Below, one piece after another: positions 8,816 through 18,182 of a stretch of 64,000 bases of DNA; positions within the stretch are counted from its first letter, which is position 1; the number at the start of each line of letters is the position of its first letter. Location of the stretch: NCBI GenBank assembly GCA_024809215.1, contig JANUBW010000003.1, forward strand, positions 248,001 through 312,000, read 5' to 3'. Both the position numbers and the translations under genes were made by a program. Source of the DNA: Niastella sp. OAS944. GTDB taxonomy: Bacteria; Bacteroidota; Bacteroidia; Chitinophagales; Chitinophagaceae. The notes under the pieces are model-generated. The model saw nothing but the letters and a program-made list of their open reading frames with translations. It searched no databases and was not told the DNA's origin.

Positions 8816-8849
8816 AATTGCCCTTCCGATGTATCGGGAGGGCAATTTT
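8816..8849 (+). terminator. Terminator after the DinB-like gene
   Basis: AATTGCCCTTCCGA pairs with TCGGGAGGGCAATT around a TGTA loop and is followed by TTG-rich sequence. The outer arms TTGCCC/GGGCAA are the same words as in the palindrome array 550 bp downstream. Confidence 0.7.
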
Positions 8850-8909
8850 GCTTGCTGCCAATAGGTATGGTTTTACTAACTTCCGTATTAATTACACAAA
8901 CAGGCACAT

Positions 8910-9347
8910 ATGAAAAAAGGCATAGGTATAATACTTTCATTCGTTTCCCTGAGCGTCGCCGCTCAAAATAAACCGCGCATAAATCACATAGCCCAATATG
9001 TAGTTGATTTAAAGGTCAGCACCCAGTTCTATCAAAAAGTGATTGGTCTCGATACCATTCCCGAGCCTTTTCATGATGGCCGCCATACCTGGTTCAGCCT
9101 TGGCAGTCCGGGCCACCTGCATATTATTTCCGGCGCCAAAGAAAAAACGCCTCACGATAAAAACGCCCACCTTTGCTTCAGCGTTCCTTCCATCAACGAT
9201 TTCATCGCCAATCTCAAAAAACACAATATTGAATTTGAGAATTGGGCAGGGGAGAAGAATACCGTTACCAATCGCGTAGACGGGGTAAAACAACTCTATT
9301 TCCGCGACCCCGATGGCTATTGGATCGAGATCAACGACGACAAGTAG
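8910..9347 (+). CDS. Secreted VOC (glyoxalase/dioxygenase-fold) protein
   Basis: The 145-aa product has a signal peptide (MKKGIGIILSFVSLSVAAQ, cleavage near residue 19) and then one vicinal-oxygen-chelate domain. The first beta-alpha unit (RINHIAQYVVDLKVSTQFYQ) carries a ligand His, the second half has HLCFSVPSINDFI, and YFRDPDGYWIEI contains the terminal Glu ligand. VOC domains of this size bind a divalent metal as dimers and act on small molecules. A periplasmic location is unusual for glyoxalase I, so I do not assign that reaction. The gene ends just before the palindrome array. Confidence 0.85.
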   Translation: MKKGIGIILSFVSLSVAAQNKPRINHIAQYVVDLKVSTQFYQKVIGLDTIPEPFHDGRHTWFSLGSPGHLHIISGAKEKTPHDKNAHLCFSVPSINDFIANLKKHNIEFENWAGEKNTVTNRVDGVKQLYFRDPDGYWIEINDDK

Positions 9348-9899
9348 GCACTATATCCACAAAGGCTGCTATTGATAATCAACATTCTGGTCAAAATTGC
9401 CCAAGGGCAAAGATATTTTGCCCCCGGACAAAGACAAATTGCCCGCGGCACTTTTGTTTCTGCCCCGGGCAATTGGGTTTTTGCCCCCGGCAATTAGTCG
9501 TTACCCCGGAAAATTATCTAATTGCCCACGGCAAATGCAAAATTGCCCCTCGCATTTGAATAATTGCCCCGGGAAATCGGTTGTTTGCCCCTGTAAAAAC
9601 ATAATTGCCCGTGGGCAAAGAACCTTTGCCCACCGGCAATTATCTACTTCCCACTTGCAATTATCCTTTGTCTGCCGACAAAGAAGGTTTGCCAGCGGGC
9701 AGCAATAAATTTCCAATTGGAAATAGAAGTTTTTCCAACAGCAGCGGTTCGTGGTCCAAAGGAAACGGACCTTTGCCATATGGAAATTGGTCATTGGCCG
9801 AAAAAAATATTCGTTCGCCGGCAGCCGCCTGGGTCCTGGTTGTCTGCAACCGGCGCCTGGTAACCGGAAACCGGCAACCAGTAACTGACATTTTCAGCC
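9348..9899. repeat. Gene-free stretch with a 21-bp periodic palindrome array
   Basis: From about 9397 to 9720 there are roughly 16 degenerate inverted repeats of the form TTGCCC-nn-GGCAA. Their centres are near 9403, 9424, 9445, 9466, 9487, 9506, 9527, 9549, 9569, 9590, 9611 and 9632, then become less regular. The spacing of about 21 bp is two helical turns. Only the palindromic cores are shared; stems and spacers vary. A perfect palindrome TTTCCAATTGGAAA lies at the far end (about 9710-9723). Open frames across the array give seven-residue repeats on both strands, as expected from a 21-bp period, and I do not consider them genes. From 9830 a GC-rich tract of ccggcaacc-like words precedes the next promoter. 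Confidence 0.75.
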
Positions 9900-9907
9900 T
9901 ATCTTTG
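9900..9907 (+). promoter_or_regulatory. -7 box TATCTTTG
   Basis: TATCTTTG is a full match to TAnnTTTG and lies 24 nt before the ATG of the TPR gene. It sits directly after the repeat-rich spacer, so the array could influence this promoter. Confidence 0.5.
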
Positions 9908-9931
9908 CAGTCCTTAAAAAAATAAAGGTTT

Positions 9932-10582
9932 ATGAAGTTTTATGTTTGGCTCATACGTTACCGCCTTTACGTGGGTCTGGCGCTGATAGTTTTGGGCGTA
10001 CTGGCCAATGTCAACTACGGTTTCTGGCCCGCTTTCCCACTCTATTTTATTGGCCTCATTCTTATTGCCGGCCACTTCTTTATCGGTCCGCTCCGCCTTA
10101 TTCAGGAACACATGGAAGCCGGCGACGTCGATGGCGCCAAACGTGTGCTTAACTCGGTAAAATATCCCAACCTGTTGTATAAACCCATCCGCTCTGCCTA
10201 TTTCACCTTTAAAGGTCAGCTGGCAATGATGGAACAGGACTTTGATACCGCGGAGAAGAATATGAAGAAAGGCCTCGACCTGGGCACCCCAATGAAAGAA
10301 GTAAAAGGCGCCAGCATGCTGCAAATGGGCATGATCTCTTTACAAAAGAACGACTTTAAACAAGCCGAAAAATACATTCGCCAGGCCATTCGTGAAGGTT
10401 TGCCCGATAAAGAAAATGAAGCAGCAGCCTACCTGCAAATGTGTAATATCATGATGAACAAACGCGAGTTCAGGGCAGCTAAAGAGTTCTTCCGCAAGGC
10501 AAAAGCGCTTAAACCTACTACCCCCGAGATCGTAAAACAAATAAAAGAATTAGAAAAACATATTCCCCGCCTGCCAGGTTAA
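9932..10582 (+). CDS. Membrane-anchored TPR protein
   Basis: The 216-aa protein starts with two hydrophobic segments (about 8-28 and 32-52) that probably form a hairpin in the inner membrane. The rest is soluble and holds tetratricopeptide-like repeats; the clearest are QLAMMEQDFDTAEKNMKKGL, LQMGMISLQKNDFKQAEKYI and a third around MNKREFRAAKEFFRKAKAL. TPRs mediate protein-protein contact, so an assembly or scaffold role is likely, but no partner is encoded next to it. It is conserved-looking backbone and ends at a strong terminator shared with the convergent kinase gene. Confidence 0.8.
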   Translation: MKFYVWLIRYRLYVGLALIVLGVLANVNYGFWPAFPLYFIGLILIAGHFFIGPLRLIQEHMEAGDVDGAKRVLNSVKYPNLLYKPIRSAYFTFKGQLAMMEQDFDTAEKNMKKGLDLGTPMKEVKGASMLQMGMISLQKNDFKQAEKYIRQAIREGLPDKENEAAAYLQMCNIMMNKREFRAAKEFFRKAKALKPTTPEIVKQIKELEKHIPRLPG

Positions 10583-10606
10583 TCTGCAGCCGAGGTAAGA
10601 AATAAG

Positions 10607-10655
10607 AAGTCGGAAGTACGAAGCTCAAAAACCTTCATACTTCCGACTTTTATTT
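10607..10655. terminator. Bidirectional terminator
   Basis: A 17-bp stem (10607-10623 with 10633-10649, one G-U pair) closes on a 9-nt A-rich loop and is followed by T-rich sequence. It lies between the convergent TPR and hybrid-kinase genes. Confidence 0.8.
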
Positions 10656-10704
10656 TTATAACACCTTGTCAACTCGTCAACTTGTTTACTCGTCACTCTT
10701 TTAT

Positions 10705-13083
10705 CTATAAATCAAAATCCTTCTTTAGCTGAAAAACACACGCCTCAAGCACCTCAATCACCTCCTGCACCTGCCCCGGTATCTTATCTACATCCTCCCC
10801 CTTCTTTCCATTCGCTTCTATCGCCCGCACCACCTCTTTTATCTTAACTATTCCCATACTATCAATGGTAGCTTTCATCTTATGCGCCAGCTTGCTTACA
10901 TTTACCCAGTTCTGCTGCCCGGTTTCCTTTTGAATATCCGTCATCGATGGCGGCACCGTTTCTATAAACAATTGCACCATCTTTTTTACAAAACCGGTAT
11001 CGCCACCCGCAATGGTTTGCACCATGCTGAGATCATATAATTTTTCCTGATCGCCGGTTACGGTTGTATTCGTTTCACGCATAGGTATGGCCTCCTTCGC
11101 ACTGGTTTTTAAATTATGTGATATAACAAGAAATAACTTTTGTTCATTAAATGGCTTGGGTAGAAAATCATTCATGCCCGCTGCCAGGTATTTTTCACTA
11201 TCCCCCTTCAATGCATTGGCGGTTAATGCCACTATGGGAATAGCTGCTTTAACCGGATCGTTCAACTGCCTGATGGCCCTCGTGGCTTCCATGCCATCCA
11301 TCTCGGGCATTTGTATATCCATAAGCACTATGTCGTAACTATTTTCCTGTATTTTATCAACAGCCTCGCGGCCATTGCTTACAACATCTACAGTAAAACC
11401 CCACGACTCCATTATATGCCTGACAAGGTATTGATTCAACTCCACATCCTCGGCCACCAGAACATTCCTGTTGCCCAGGCTTTGATAATTCAGGTCTTGT
11501 GCCACGGTTGATTGATTGAGTTTAGATGAACTAATTGCAAACGGTAATTCAAAGCTAAATGATGATCCTTTGCCCGACACACTTTCCACTTTTAATTCTC
11601 CGCCCATCATGGTTATTAATTCCCTGCAAATACTTAGTCCCAAACCAGTACCTCCATGCGTGCGTGTTATAGCAACATCCGCCTGCATAAAGGGTTCAAA
11701 TATTAATCCCATCTGGCTTTCGGTGATTCCAATTCCAGTGTCCCTCACACTAAAAGCTATTCGCACTTCATTATTAATTTTCTGCAGCAGCTTTGTTTCA
11801 ACAGTTACGGCCCCGGTTTCGGTAAACTTAATGGCATTGTTTATAAGGTTGGTCATTACCTGGCCTAACCGGTACGGGTCGCCCAGCACCACCAGGTTTT
11901 CACCAAGCAGATTCTCATGCACCAACCCAATGCCCTTTTCCTCTGCCTTATAAATAAACGATTGTAAACAAAGCTCTATACGGTCGGTCAGCGAAAACAC
12001 CACATGCTCAAATTGCAGTTTGCCTAAAATTATCTTTTCAAGGTCAAGCACATCGTTCACCAGCAATAGCAGGTTATTGGCCGATTCCTGAATAAGCCGC
12101 AAATAATTCTGCTGCTGTTCATCGAGTTTTGTTTTGGCCAGCAACCCGGCAATGCCCAACACCCCGTTCATGGGTGTGCGTATTTCATGGCTCATATTGG
12201 CAAGAAATACTTCCTTGGCCCTGGCCGCTTCCTCTGTTATCTTCTTTGCCGTTCTTAACTCCCGCTCAATTTTTATGCGGTCGGATATGTCTTGCGCAAA
12301 ACCAATTACATATGGTTCAACACCCGGCACATCCATTTTATAATTCTGATACAACAGGTAAATGATCTTTCCGGTTTTACCCTGTATCCTAAATACACCT
12401 TCCGATTTGCCATGCCGTAATATCGGTTGCAGGTAGTTAGATTCATACAGTATATGATCTTCCTGTGGTATAAACTCCATCAACTGCCGCCCCACCATTT
12501 CACCGGCCGTATAATCGAGGGCCAAACTTGCAGCAGGGTTTACACTCAATAACTTTCCCTGAAGGTCATGCGTACAGATCCAGGCCTGACTATAATTGAA
12601 AAGGTCGCGGTATTTTTTCTCACTTAACTGTATATACTCTTCAGCCCGCTTTTGATCGCTGATATCTATACTGTAAGCAATGCAGAACTTAACCTGCCCT
12701 TCGTCATCCAATACAGGTTGTATATGCCTTACATGATATTTTACCTGTCCGTCGGCGAGCTCAAACCGCTCTTCCCATTTCAGCAGCTGCTTTGTTTGCA
12801 CTGCTTCTTCTATCATTTCTTTTCGCCTTACAGCCAGCTCGTGTGGCTTTTGCAATATTTTGCAATAGTCTTCAACCGTTTTGCCAATCAGCCACTCCCT
12901 GGTTGCTTCATCTTTTATAATCGCCGAATTAATGAACAGGATCTCGCCTTTTGTATTATAAACAGCAATTTCAGCAGGAATATTAAGAAGCACTTCTTCT
13001 GCACTACTCTTATCACCTTCCCGCCCGCTCTTTATTAGCGGTACATCCTTACCCTCGTTCTGTATGTTCTTCAATGGTTTCAT
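10705..13083 (-). CDS. Hybrid sensor histidine kinase (PAS-PAS-HK-REC-HPt)
   Basis: The 792-aa protein has two PAS domains (about 28-145 and 152-272), a HisKA domain with the phospho-acceptor H299 in MSHEIRTPMNG, a HATPase with DTGIG and GGTGLGLS (about 400-515), a receiver domain with D589 in LMDIQMPEMDG, and a C-terminal HPt domain with H734 in LAHKMKATIDSMG. No membrane helix is seen, so the PAS domains probably sense a cytosolic signal. The full His-Asp-His relay implies an external Asp acceptor. The response-regulator gene 29 bp upstream on the same strand is the obvious candidate. Confidence 0.93.
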   Translation of the reverse strand: MKPLKNIQNEGKDVPLIKSGREGDKSSAEEVLLNIPAEIAVYNTKGEILFINSAIIKDEATREWLIGKTVEDYCKILQKPHELAVRRKEMIEEAVQTKQLLKWEERFELADGQVKYHVRHIQPVLDDEGQVKFCIAYSIDISDQKRAEEYIQLSEKKYRDLFNYSQAWICTHDLQGKLLSVNPAASLALDYTAGEMVGRQLMEFIPQEDHILYESNYLQPILRHGKSEGVFRIQGKTGKIIYLLYQNYKMDVPGVEPYVIGFAQDISDRIKIERELRTAKKITEEAARAKEVFLANMSHEIRTPMNGVLGIAGLLAKTKLDEQQQNYLRLIQESANNLLLLVNDVLDLEKIILGKLQFEHVVFSLTDRIELCLQSFIYKAEEKGIGLVHENLLGENLVVLGDPYRLGQVMTNLINNAIKFTETGAVTVETKLLQKINNEVRIAFSVRDTGIGITESQMGLIFEPFMQADVAITRTHGGTGLGLSICRELITMMGGELKVESVSGKGSSFSFELPFAISSSKLNQSTVAQDLNYQSLGNRNVLVAEDVELNQYLVRHIMESWGFTVDVVSNGREAVDKIQENSYDIVLMDIQMPEMDGMEATRAIRQLNDPVKAAIPIVALTANALKGDSEKYLAAGMNDFLPKPFNEQKLFLVISHNLKTSAKEAIPMRETNTTVTGDQEKLYDLSMVQTIAGGDTGFVKKMVQLFIETVPPSMTDIQKETGQQNWVNVSKLAHKMKATIDSMGIVKIKEVVRAIEANGKKGEDVDKIPGQVQEVIEVLEACVFQLKKDFDL

Positions 13084-13112
13084 TATAACAGATATCAGCA
13101 GGCTACAACCGG

Positions 13113-14474
13113 TTACCGCGCGTTCAGCTCACCGGCCTGTATCATACGATAAATGGTTGATTTGCCTATATCCAGTTTTTTAGCTACCAGTAATACATCC
13201 TTATCGTATTTATCGAGATAGTGCTGTATGATCTGTAATTCAAATTCTTTCAGCGTTCTGTCCTTATTCATAAGGTCGTTTACCGAAGAGCTCGAATTAA
13301 GCGTTATGTGCTCAGGCAAAATAGTATCGCCATCGGCCATTACTACCGACAGTTCTATAACCGAACGCAACTCCCGCACATTTCCGGGAAATGCATGATG
13401 CAACAGCCGCTGCTGGGCCTCGGGCGATAATAATTTCTTATCTGTATTATTCTCTTTGCAGAACTGGTCCATAAAGTGCTTGGCAAGTATGATGATGTCG
13501 TTGCCACGCTCTCTCAATGGGGGTATCTGTATAGGTAAACCAATCAAACGGTAGTACAAATCTTCCCTGAATCTTCTGGCCTGTACTTCTTCCAGTAAAT
13601 TCTTGTGGGTAGCTACTATTATCCGCACATTTATTGGCACTACTTCATTTCCGCCAACCCTGGTTATTTCACGCTCCTGTAACACCCGCAGCAGTTTAGC
13701 TTGCAGGTTTATATCAAGCTCACCTATTTCATCTAAAAAAAGCGTACCGTTATGCGCTTCTTCAAATTTACCTATACGGCGGGTAATAGCACCGGTAAAT
13801 GCACCTTTTTCATGTCCAAACAGCTCGCTCTCTATAAGCTCCCTGGGAATAGCTGCCACATTCACTGCCACAAATGGCTTTTTGCTTTTATCGCTGTTAT
13901 AGTGAATAGCCCGGGCCACCATTTCTTTACCGGTACCGGTTTCGCCGGTAACAGATACAGTAATATTGGTTTTACAGGCTTTTTCAATAAGGCTGAACAC
14001 CTTTTCGAACGTAGGGCTTTTGCCAATAAGATATTTTGAGTAGTCGTACTTCTTTCCAACCTGCTCTTTCAAATGCTCCACCTCCTTACGCAGGCCATCT
14101 ATTTCCTTTAAATGAAGCAGGCTGTTCCAAAGTCGGTCCTTGGCATCGTCGTCTTTAACAATATAATCGAAGGCCCCATTCTTAATGAGGTTGATGGCCG
14201 TTTTAATATCTTCCTGACCCGAAATAACAATAACCTGTATACCGGGGTCAACTTCCTTTATCCGCTTCAGTACTTCACTGCCATCCATATCGGGCATCGA
14301 ATAGTCGAGCGTAACAACTTCGGGCCGTTCGTGCAAATGGTTAAGGAAGTCTTTACAGTTATGAAAACGTTTAACCTCGTAATCGGGGTTCAATGCCAGG
14401 TAGTGCTGCAACATAGAGCCATACCAAACATCGTCTTCGAGTATAAATATCTTTAATGGGTGTTGGTTTTTCAT
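13113..14474 (-). CDS. Sigma-54-dependent response regulator, NtrC family
   Basis: The product (453 aa from the ATG at 14474) has a receiver domain with D57 in TLDYSMPDMDG, an AAA+ domain with Walker A GETGTGKE at 177-184 and the sigma-54 contact loop GAFTGA at 224-229, and a Fis-type helix-turn-helix at the C-terminus (VAKKLDIGKSTIYRMI). I chose the ATG at 14474 because the receiver fold begins right after it; a TTG at 14525 would add 17 residues. The hybrid kinase follows after a 29-bp gap, suggesting one operon and a phosphorelay. Targets are unknown; no -24/-12 promoter was noticed nearby. Confidence 0.93.
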   Translation of the reverse strand: MKNQHPLKIFILEDDVWYGSMLQHYLALNPDYEVKRFHNCKDFLNHLHERPEVVTLDYSMPDMDGSEVLKRIKEVDPGIQVIVISGQEDIKTAINLIKNGAFDYIVKDDDAKDRLWNSLLHLKEIDGLRKEVEHLKEQVGKKYDYSKYLIGKSPTFEKVFSLIEKACKTNITVSVTGETGTGKEMVARAIHYNSDKSKKPFVAVNVAAIPRELIESELFGHEKGAFTGAITRRIGKFEEAHNGTLFLDEIGELDINLQAKLLRVLQEREITRVGGNEVVPINVRIIVATHKNLLEEVQARRFREDLYYRLIGLPIQIPPLRERGNDIIILAKHFMDQFCKENNTDKKLLSPEAQQRLLHHAFPGNVRELRSVIELSVVMADGDTILPEHITLNSSSSVNDLMNKDRTLKEFELQIIQHYLDKYDKDVLLVAKKLDIGKSTIYRMIQAGELNAR

Positions 14475-14782
14475 TATTGTGTGATCTGTAGGTATGAAAC
14501 GACGAAAGTTTGATTTTATTCCCAATTAAAGACCGATTCCAGGGTAGAAACCAGACTTTCTTTTCGCCTCATAAGCTACTTATTATCAATCAATAGTTGT
14601 TTCTATTTAGTGGAATCAATGTGTTTAAAATACGAATATGCAGTAAAATCAGGTAATATTCACTCAAAATGGGTCAGCATTGTGACTAAATTCCTCTCAA
14701 AACTTTTGCACATTCTAAGGCAGTTTCTAAACATTGTCTCGTTCATCATATAAGGGCCTCAACATATTTATTCACCGTTCGT

Positions 14783-14790
14783 TATCTTTG
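14783..14790 (+). promoter_or_regulatory. -7 box TATCTTTG, start codon 5 nt later
   Basis: TATCTTTG is a perfect TAnnTTTG match and ends only 4 nt before the ATG of the helicase gene, so transcription would begin at or beside the A of ATG. This suggests a leaderless mRNA. Confidence 0.5.
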
Positions 14791-14794
14791 ACAT

Positions 14795-17700
14795 ATGAGC
14801 GTGAATCGGGAGCGCCTTCACCAGAAATTCACTGAAGAATACAAGAGGCTGAACGAACAGCAGAAACTTGCTGTTGACACAATTGAAGGACCGGTTATGG
14901 TTATTGCAGGGCCTGGAACCGGTAAAACCCAGATCCTTGCCAGTCGCATTGGCAAGATTCTGTTGGAAACAGATTCGCAACCCCGCAACATTCTTTGCTT
15001 AACGTATACCGACGCCGGAGTGGTGGCCATGCGAAAACGTTTGTCACAATTCATTGGCCCCGATGCGTACCGCGTTAACCTCTACACCTTTCACGCATTT
15101 TGCAACGATATCATTCAGGAAAATCTTTCGCTTTTTGAAAAAACAGCGCTCGATCCTATTTCTGAACTCGAAAGAATAGAACTGTTCAAATACCTCATTG
15201 ATACATTTCCTAAAAATCACCCGCTTAAACGCTACCGGGGCGATGTATACTACGAAATACATAACCTGCAGTCGCTGTTCAGCACCATGAAACGCGAAGG
15301 CTGGTCGCCCACGTTTATAAGCGAACGTATTGATGCCTACCTGGCCGACCTGCCAACCCGTGATGAATTCATTTACAAAAGAGCGTACAAAGGCTTTAAG
15401 GCAGGCGACCTAAAGAAAGATAAGTTCGACGAAGAAAAAGAGAAAATGGAAAAGCTGCGGGCAGCTGTAAATGAATTTGAACGTTTTCAACAGCTGATGC
15501 GCAGCCGCAACCGGTACGATTTTGACGATATGATAAACTGGGTGATCAAAGCTTTTGAAGAAAACCCGGCTTTGTTAACCCGTTACCAGGAGCAGTTCCT
15601 TTATATATTGGTTGATGAGTTTCAGGATACCAGCGGCACACAAAACCAGCTGGTAAAACTGCTTATCAACTTTTGGGAATCACCCAACGTTTTTGTGGTG
15701 GGCGATGATGACCAAAGTATCTATCGCTTTCAGGGCGCCAACGTAGAGAACATGTTGCAATTTGCCAAATCATACAGCGAAACCCTGATGATTGTTTTAA
15801 CCAACAACTACCGTTCGGCCCAACCCATTCTCGATGTAAGTATGACGCTCATCAATAACAACCAGGAACGGTTGGTAAAACAAATTGAGGGCCTCAGCAA
15901 AAATCTTAAATCATCGCACCCCAAGTTCTTTGCACTGGAACCTGCGGACGCAATACCCACAATAAGAGAATACGAAACGCAACGTCATGAAATGATAAAC
16001 ATTACCCTGCAGGTGCAGGAGCTGTTATCGCAAGGCGTATTGCCGGGAAGAATAAGTATCATTTACCGCGAGAATAAATACGGCGAAGAGCTGACCCAGT
16101 ATTTCAAAATGCTGGGACTGCCGGTTTACAGCAAACGGCATATAAATCTTTTGCAGGAACCCTTCGCTAAGAAAATAATAAAGCTTATTAAATACATCGC
16201 AGCCGAACATGAGATCACTTATGGCGGCGATGAAATGTTGTTTGAAATATTGCATTTCGACTGGTTTAACATTCCGCCAATTGAAATTGCCAAGTTGAGC
16301 ATTGAAGTAGCCGACCGTGCCTATGCTAATAACAAAACGTCACTTCGTCGTTTGTTGCACGATAAAGCCAATACGCCGCCGGCCGACCTGTTCAGCAAAG
16401 GCCTGCACCCCGGACTGCAACAGGCATCCAAAGCCCTTGAGCGGCTTATTGCCATTGTACCCAATGTTACCCTGCAGGTGCTTGTTGAAAACATCATTCG
16501 TCGTACCGGTTTGCTGAACAACATTATGCAAAGCCCCGAAAAGGCATGGATGATGCAGGTGCTAACTGCTTTGTTCGATTTTATAAAAGAAGAAACCCAT
16601 CGCAATCCTTTATTGCAGCTTACCGACCTGGTTCAGATCTTTGACCTCATGGAAAAAGAAGGTTTGCCATTACCACTTGTTCAGGTAAGCGGTAACGATA
16701 AAGGTGTAAACCTGCTCACCGCGCACGGCTCTAAAGGACTTGAGTTTGAATATGTGTTTATCGCCGGTGTAAATGCCAGTAGCTGGGAAAAGAAACGCAA
16801 ACCCGGCGGTGGTTATAAGATACCCGAGAATGTTTTCGAAAGTCTTGATGCCAATAGCTCCGCCGCTAACAGAGAAAACACAGATGTAGAAGAACTTCGC
16901 CGTCTCTTTTATGTTGCCCTTACCCGCGCCGAGCACTACTTATATATTTCTTATTGCCGCTTTAAGAACGATGGCAAGGAACTGGAACCTTCTATGTTCC
17001 TGGCCGAAATACAGGAGCAGCACCAGCTGCCCGTTGAAAAAGTATTTACCAGCGATGAAGTGCTTACCGAATTCCAACTGGTACAACTTTCCGAAACCGA
17101 GGCGCCGGAGATAGGCCGTATAGAAGAAGATTTTATTACTGCTCTGCTCGACCGGTTTGTAATGAACGTAACGGCGCTGAACAACTACTTAAAATGCCCG
17201 CTGGAGTTTTATTTCAAAAATCTGTTGCGTATTCCATCGCCTAAGAACGAGGCTACGGAGTTTGGTTCGGCCATTCACCATGCGCTGCAAAGGTTGTTTG
17301 AAAAGATGCGGGAAAACAACAACAGGTTTCCGGGCAAGGGCGAGTTCATCGATGATTTTAACTGGTACATGCACCGCCACCGCGAAAACTTTACCCGCGA
17401 ACAGTACGACCGCCGATTGGAATATGGACAGGAAGTACTCTCAAATTATTACGACAATTACATTTATAGCTGGAACCGTGTAGTAGCTGTTGAAAGAAAC
17501 ATTCGAAACGTGGTGGTGAACGGAGTGCAGTTAAAAGGTAAGCTCGATAAACTGGAGTTTGACGGCAAACAGGTGAACATTGTGGATTATAAAACGGGCG
17601 ATCCTGATAAAGCAAAACCCAAACTACAGCCACCCAGCGAAAGAGAGCCCAATGGTGGCGATTACTGGCGCCAGGCCGTGTTTTATAAGATACTGGTAGA

Positions 17701-17977
17701 TAATTATGAAAGTAAGGACTGGCAGGTAATAAGCACCGAGTTTGACTTTATTGAGCCCGATAAAAAGAAATTATACCGCAAGGAAAAGGTTGTTATTACC
17801 CCTGCAGATATTACCACCGTTTCGCAACAGATAGTAAACGTTTGGGAAAAGATCCAGAAACGCGATTTTTATATTGGTTGCGGCAAAGACGACTGCCACT
17901 GGTGCAATTTTGTTAAAACAAATAAAATGGCCATTGCCCTGCACGATCTGGCCGAAGAGGAAGAGGAGAACGGGTAG
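14795..17977 (+). CDS. UvrD-like helicase fused to a Fe-S PD-(D/E)XK nuclease
   Basis: The 1060-aa protein is a superfamily 1A DNA helicase with a C-terminal nuclease. Helicase motifs in order are Walker A GPGTGKT (39-45), LYTFHAFC, DEFQDTSGTQ (motif II), GDDDQSIYRFQGA (III), TAHGSKGLEFEYVFI (V) and RRLFYVALTRAEHYL (VI). The nuclease part has NIVDYKTG as the PD-(D/E)XK core. Its four iron-sulphur cysteines are one in NYLKCPLEFYF and three at C1029, C1034 and C1037, as in AddB-type nucleases. It probably takes part in double-strand-break processing or replication repair. It is the sole gene of its unit. Confidence 0.93.
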   Translation: MSVNRERLHQKFTEEYKRLNEQQKLAVDTIEGPVMVIAGPGTGKTQILASRIGKILLETDSQPRNILCLTYTDAGVVAMRKRLSQFIGPDAYRVNLYTFHAFCNDIIQENLSLFEKTALDPISELERIELFKYLIDTFPKNHPLKRYRGDVYYEIHNLQSLFSTMKREGWSPTFISERIDAYLADLPTRDEFIYKRAYKGFKAGDLKKDKFDEEKEKMEKLRAAVNEFERFQQLMRSRNRYDFDDMINWVIKAFEENPALLTRYQEQFLYILVDEFQDTSGTQNQLVKLLINFWESPNVFVVGDDDQSIYRFQGANVENMLQFAKSYSETLMIVLTNNYRSAQPILDVSMTLINNNQERLVKQIEGLSKNLKSSHPKFFALEPADAIPTIREYETQRHEMINITLQVQELLSQGVLPGRISIIYRENKYGEELTQYFKMLGLPVYSKRHINLLQEPFAKKIIKLIKYIAAEHEITYGGDEMLFEILHFDWFNIPPIEIAKLSIEVADRAYANNKTSLRRLLHDKANTPPADLFSKGLHPGLQQASKALERLIAIVPNVTLQVLVENIIRRTGLLNNIMQSPEKAWMMQVLTALFDFIKEETHRNPLLQLTDLVQIFDLMEKEGLPLPLVQVSGNDKGVNLLTAHGSKGLEFEYVFIAGVNASSWEKKRKPGGGYKIPENVFESLDANSSAANRENTDVEELRRLFYVALTRAEHYLYISYCRFKNDGKELEPSMFLAEIQEQHQLPVEKVFTSDEVLTEFQLVQLSETEAPEIGRIEEDFITALLDRFVMNVTALNNYLKCPLEFYFKNLLRIPSPKNEATEFGSAIHHALQRLFEKMRENNNRFPGKGEFIDDFNWYMHRHRENFTREQYDRRLEYGQEVLSNYYDNYIYSWNRVVAVERNIRNVVVNGVQLKGKLDKLEFDGKQVNIVDYKTGDPDKAKPKLQPPSEREPNGGDYWRQAVFYKILVDNYESKDWQVISTEFDFIEPDKKKLYRKEKVVITPADITTVSQQIVNVWEKIQKRDFYIGCGKDDCHWCNFVKTNKMAIALHDLAEEEEENG

Positions 17978-18167
17978 TTTCAGGTTACATGTTTCGGGCT
18001 TAAAGTTCCTGACAATTGGCATCAGGTTACCAGTTACCGGTTTCCGGTTTTCGGGCCTTACATTCGAAACCTCTGAGCAAATTCAACCAGCCGTTTAGGC
18101 AAAGCATCCGCACCCGGCAACCAACAACATTTAACGCTTTAGAGGCAACATTTGCCAATAAACAGCT

Positions 18168-18175
18168 TAAGTTTG
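18168..18175 (+). promoter_or_regulatory. -7 box TAAGTTTG
   Basis: TAAGTTTG matches TAnnTTTG and ends 7 nt before the ATG of the Ig-like lipoprotein gene, giving a very short or absent 5' UTR. The preceding spacer (about 17990-18080) is a run of degenerate ggttaccagttaccgg words. Confidence 0.4.
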
Positions 18176-18182
18176 CGGCCTT

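Noticed and set aside
9242-9708. Open frames through the 21-bp array encoding seven-residue Cys-Pro repeats
   Set aside because: A 21-bp period forces seven-residue repeats in several frames on both strands. No frame has a start signal or a fold, and the DNA symmetry explains the pattern better.
9397-9720. CRISPR array
   Set aside because: There is no constant repeat with unique spacers. The unit is 21 bp, degenerate and palindromic, and no cas gene is present.
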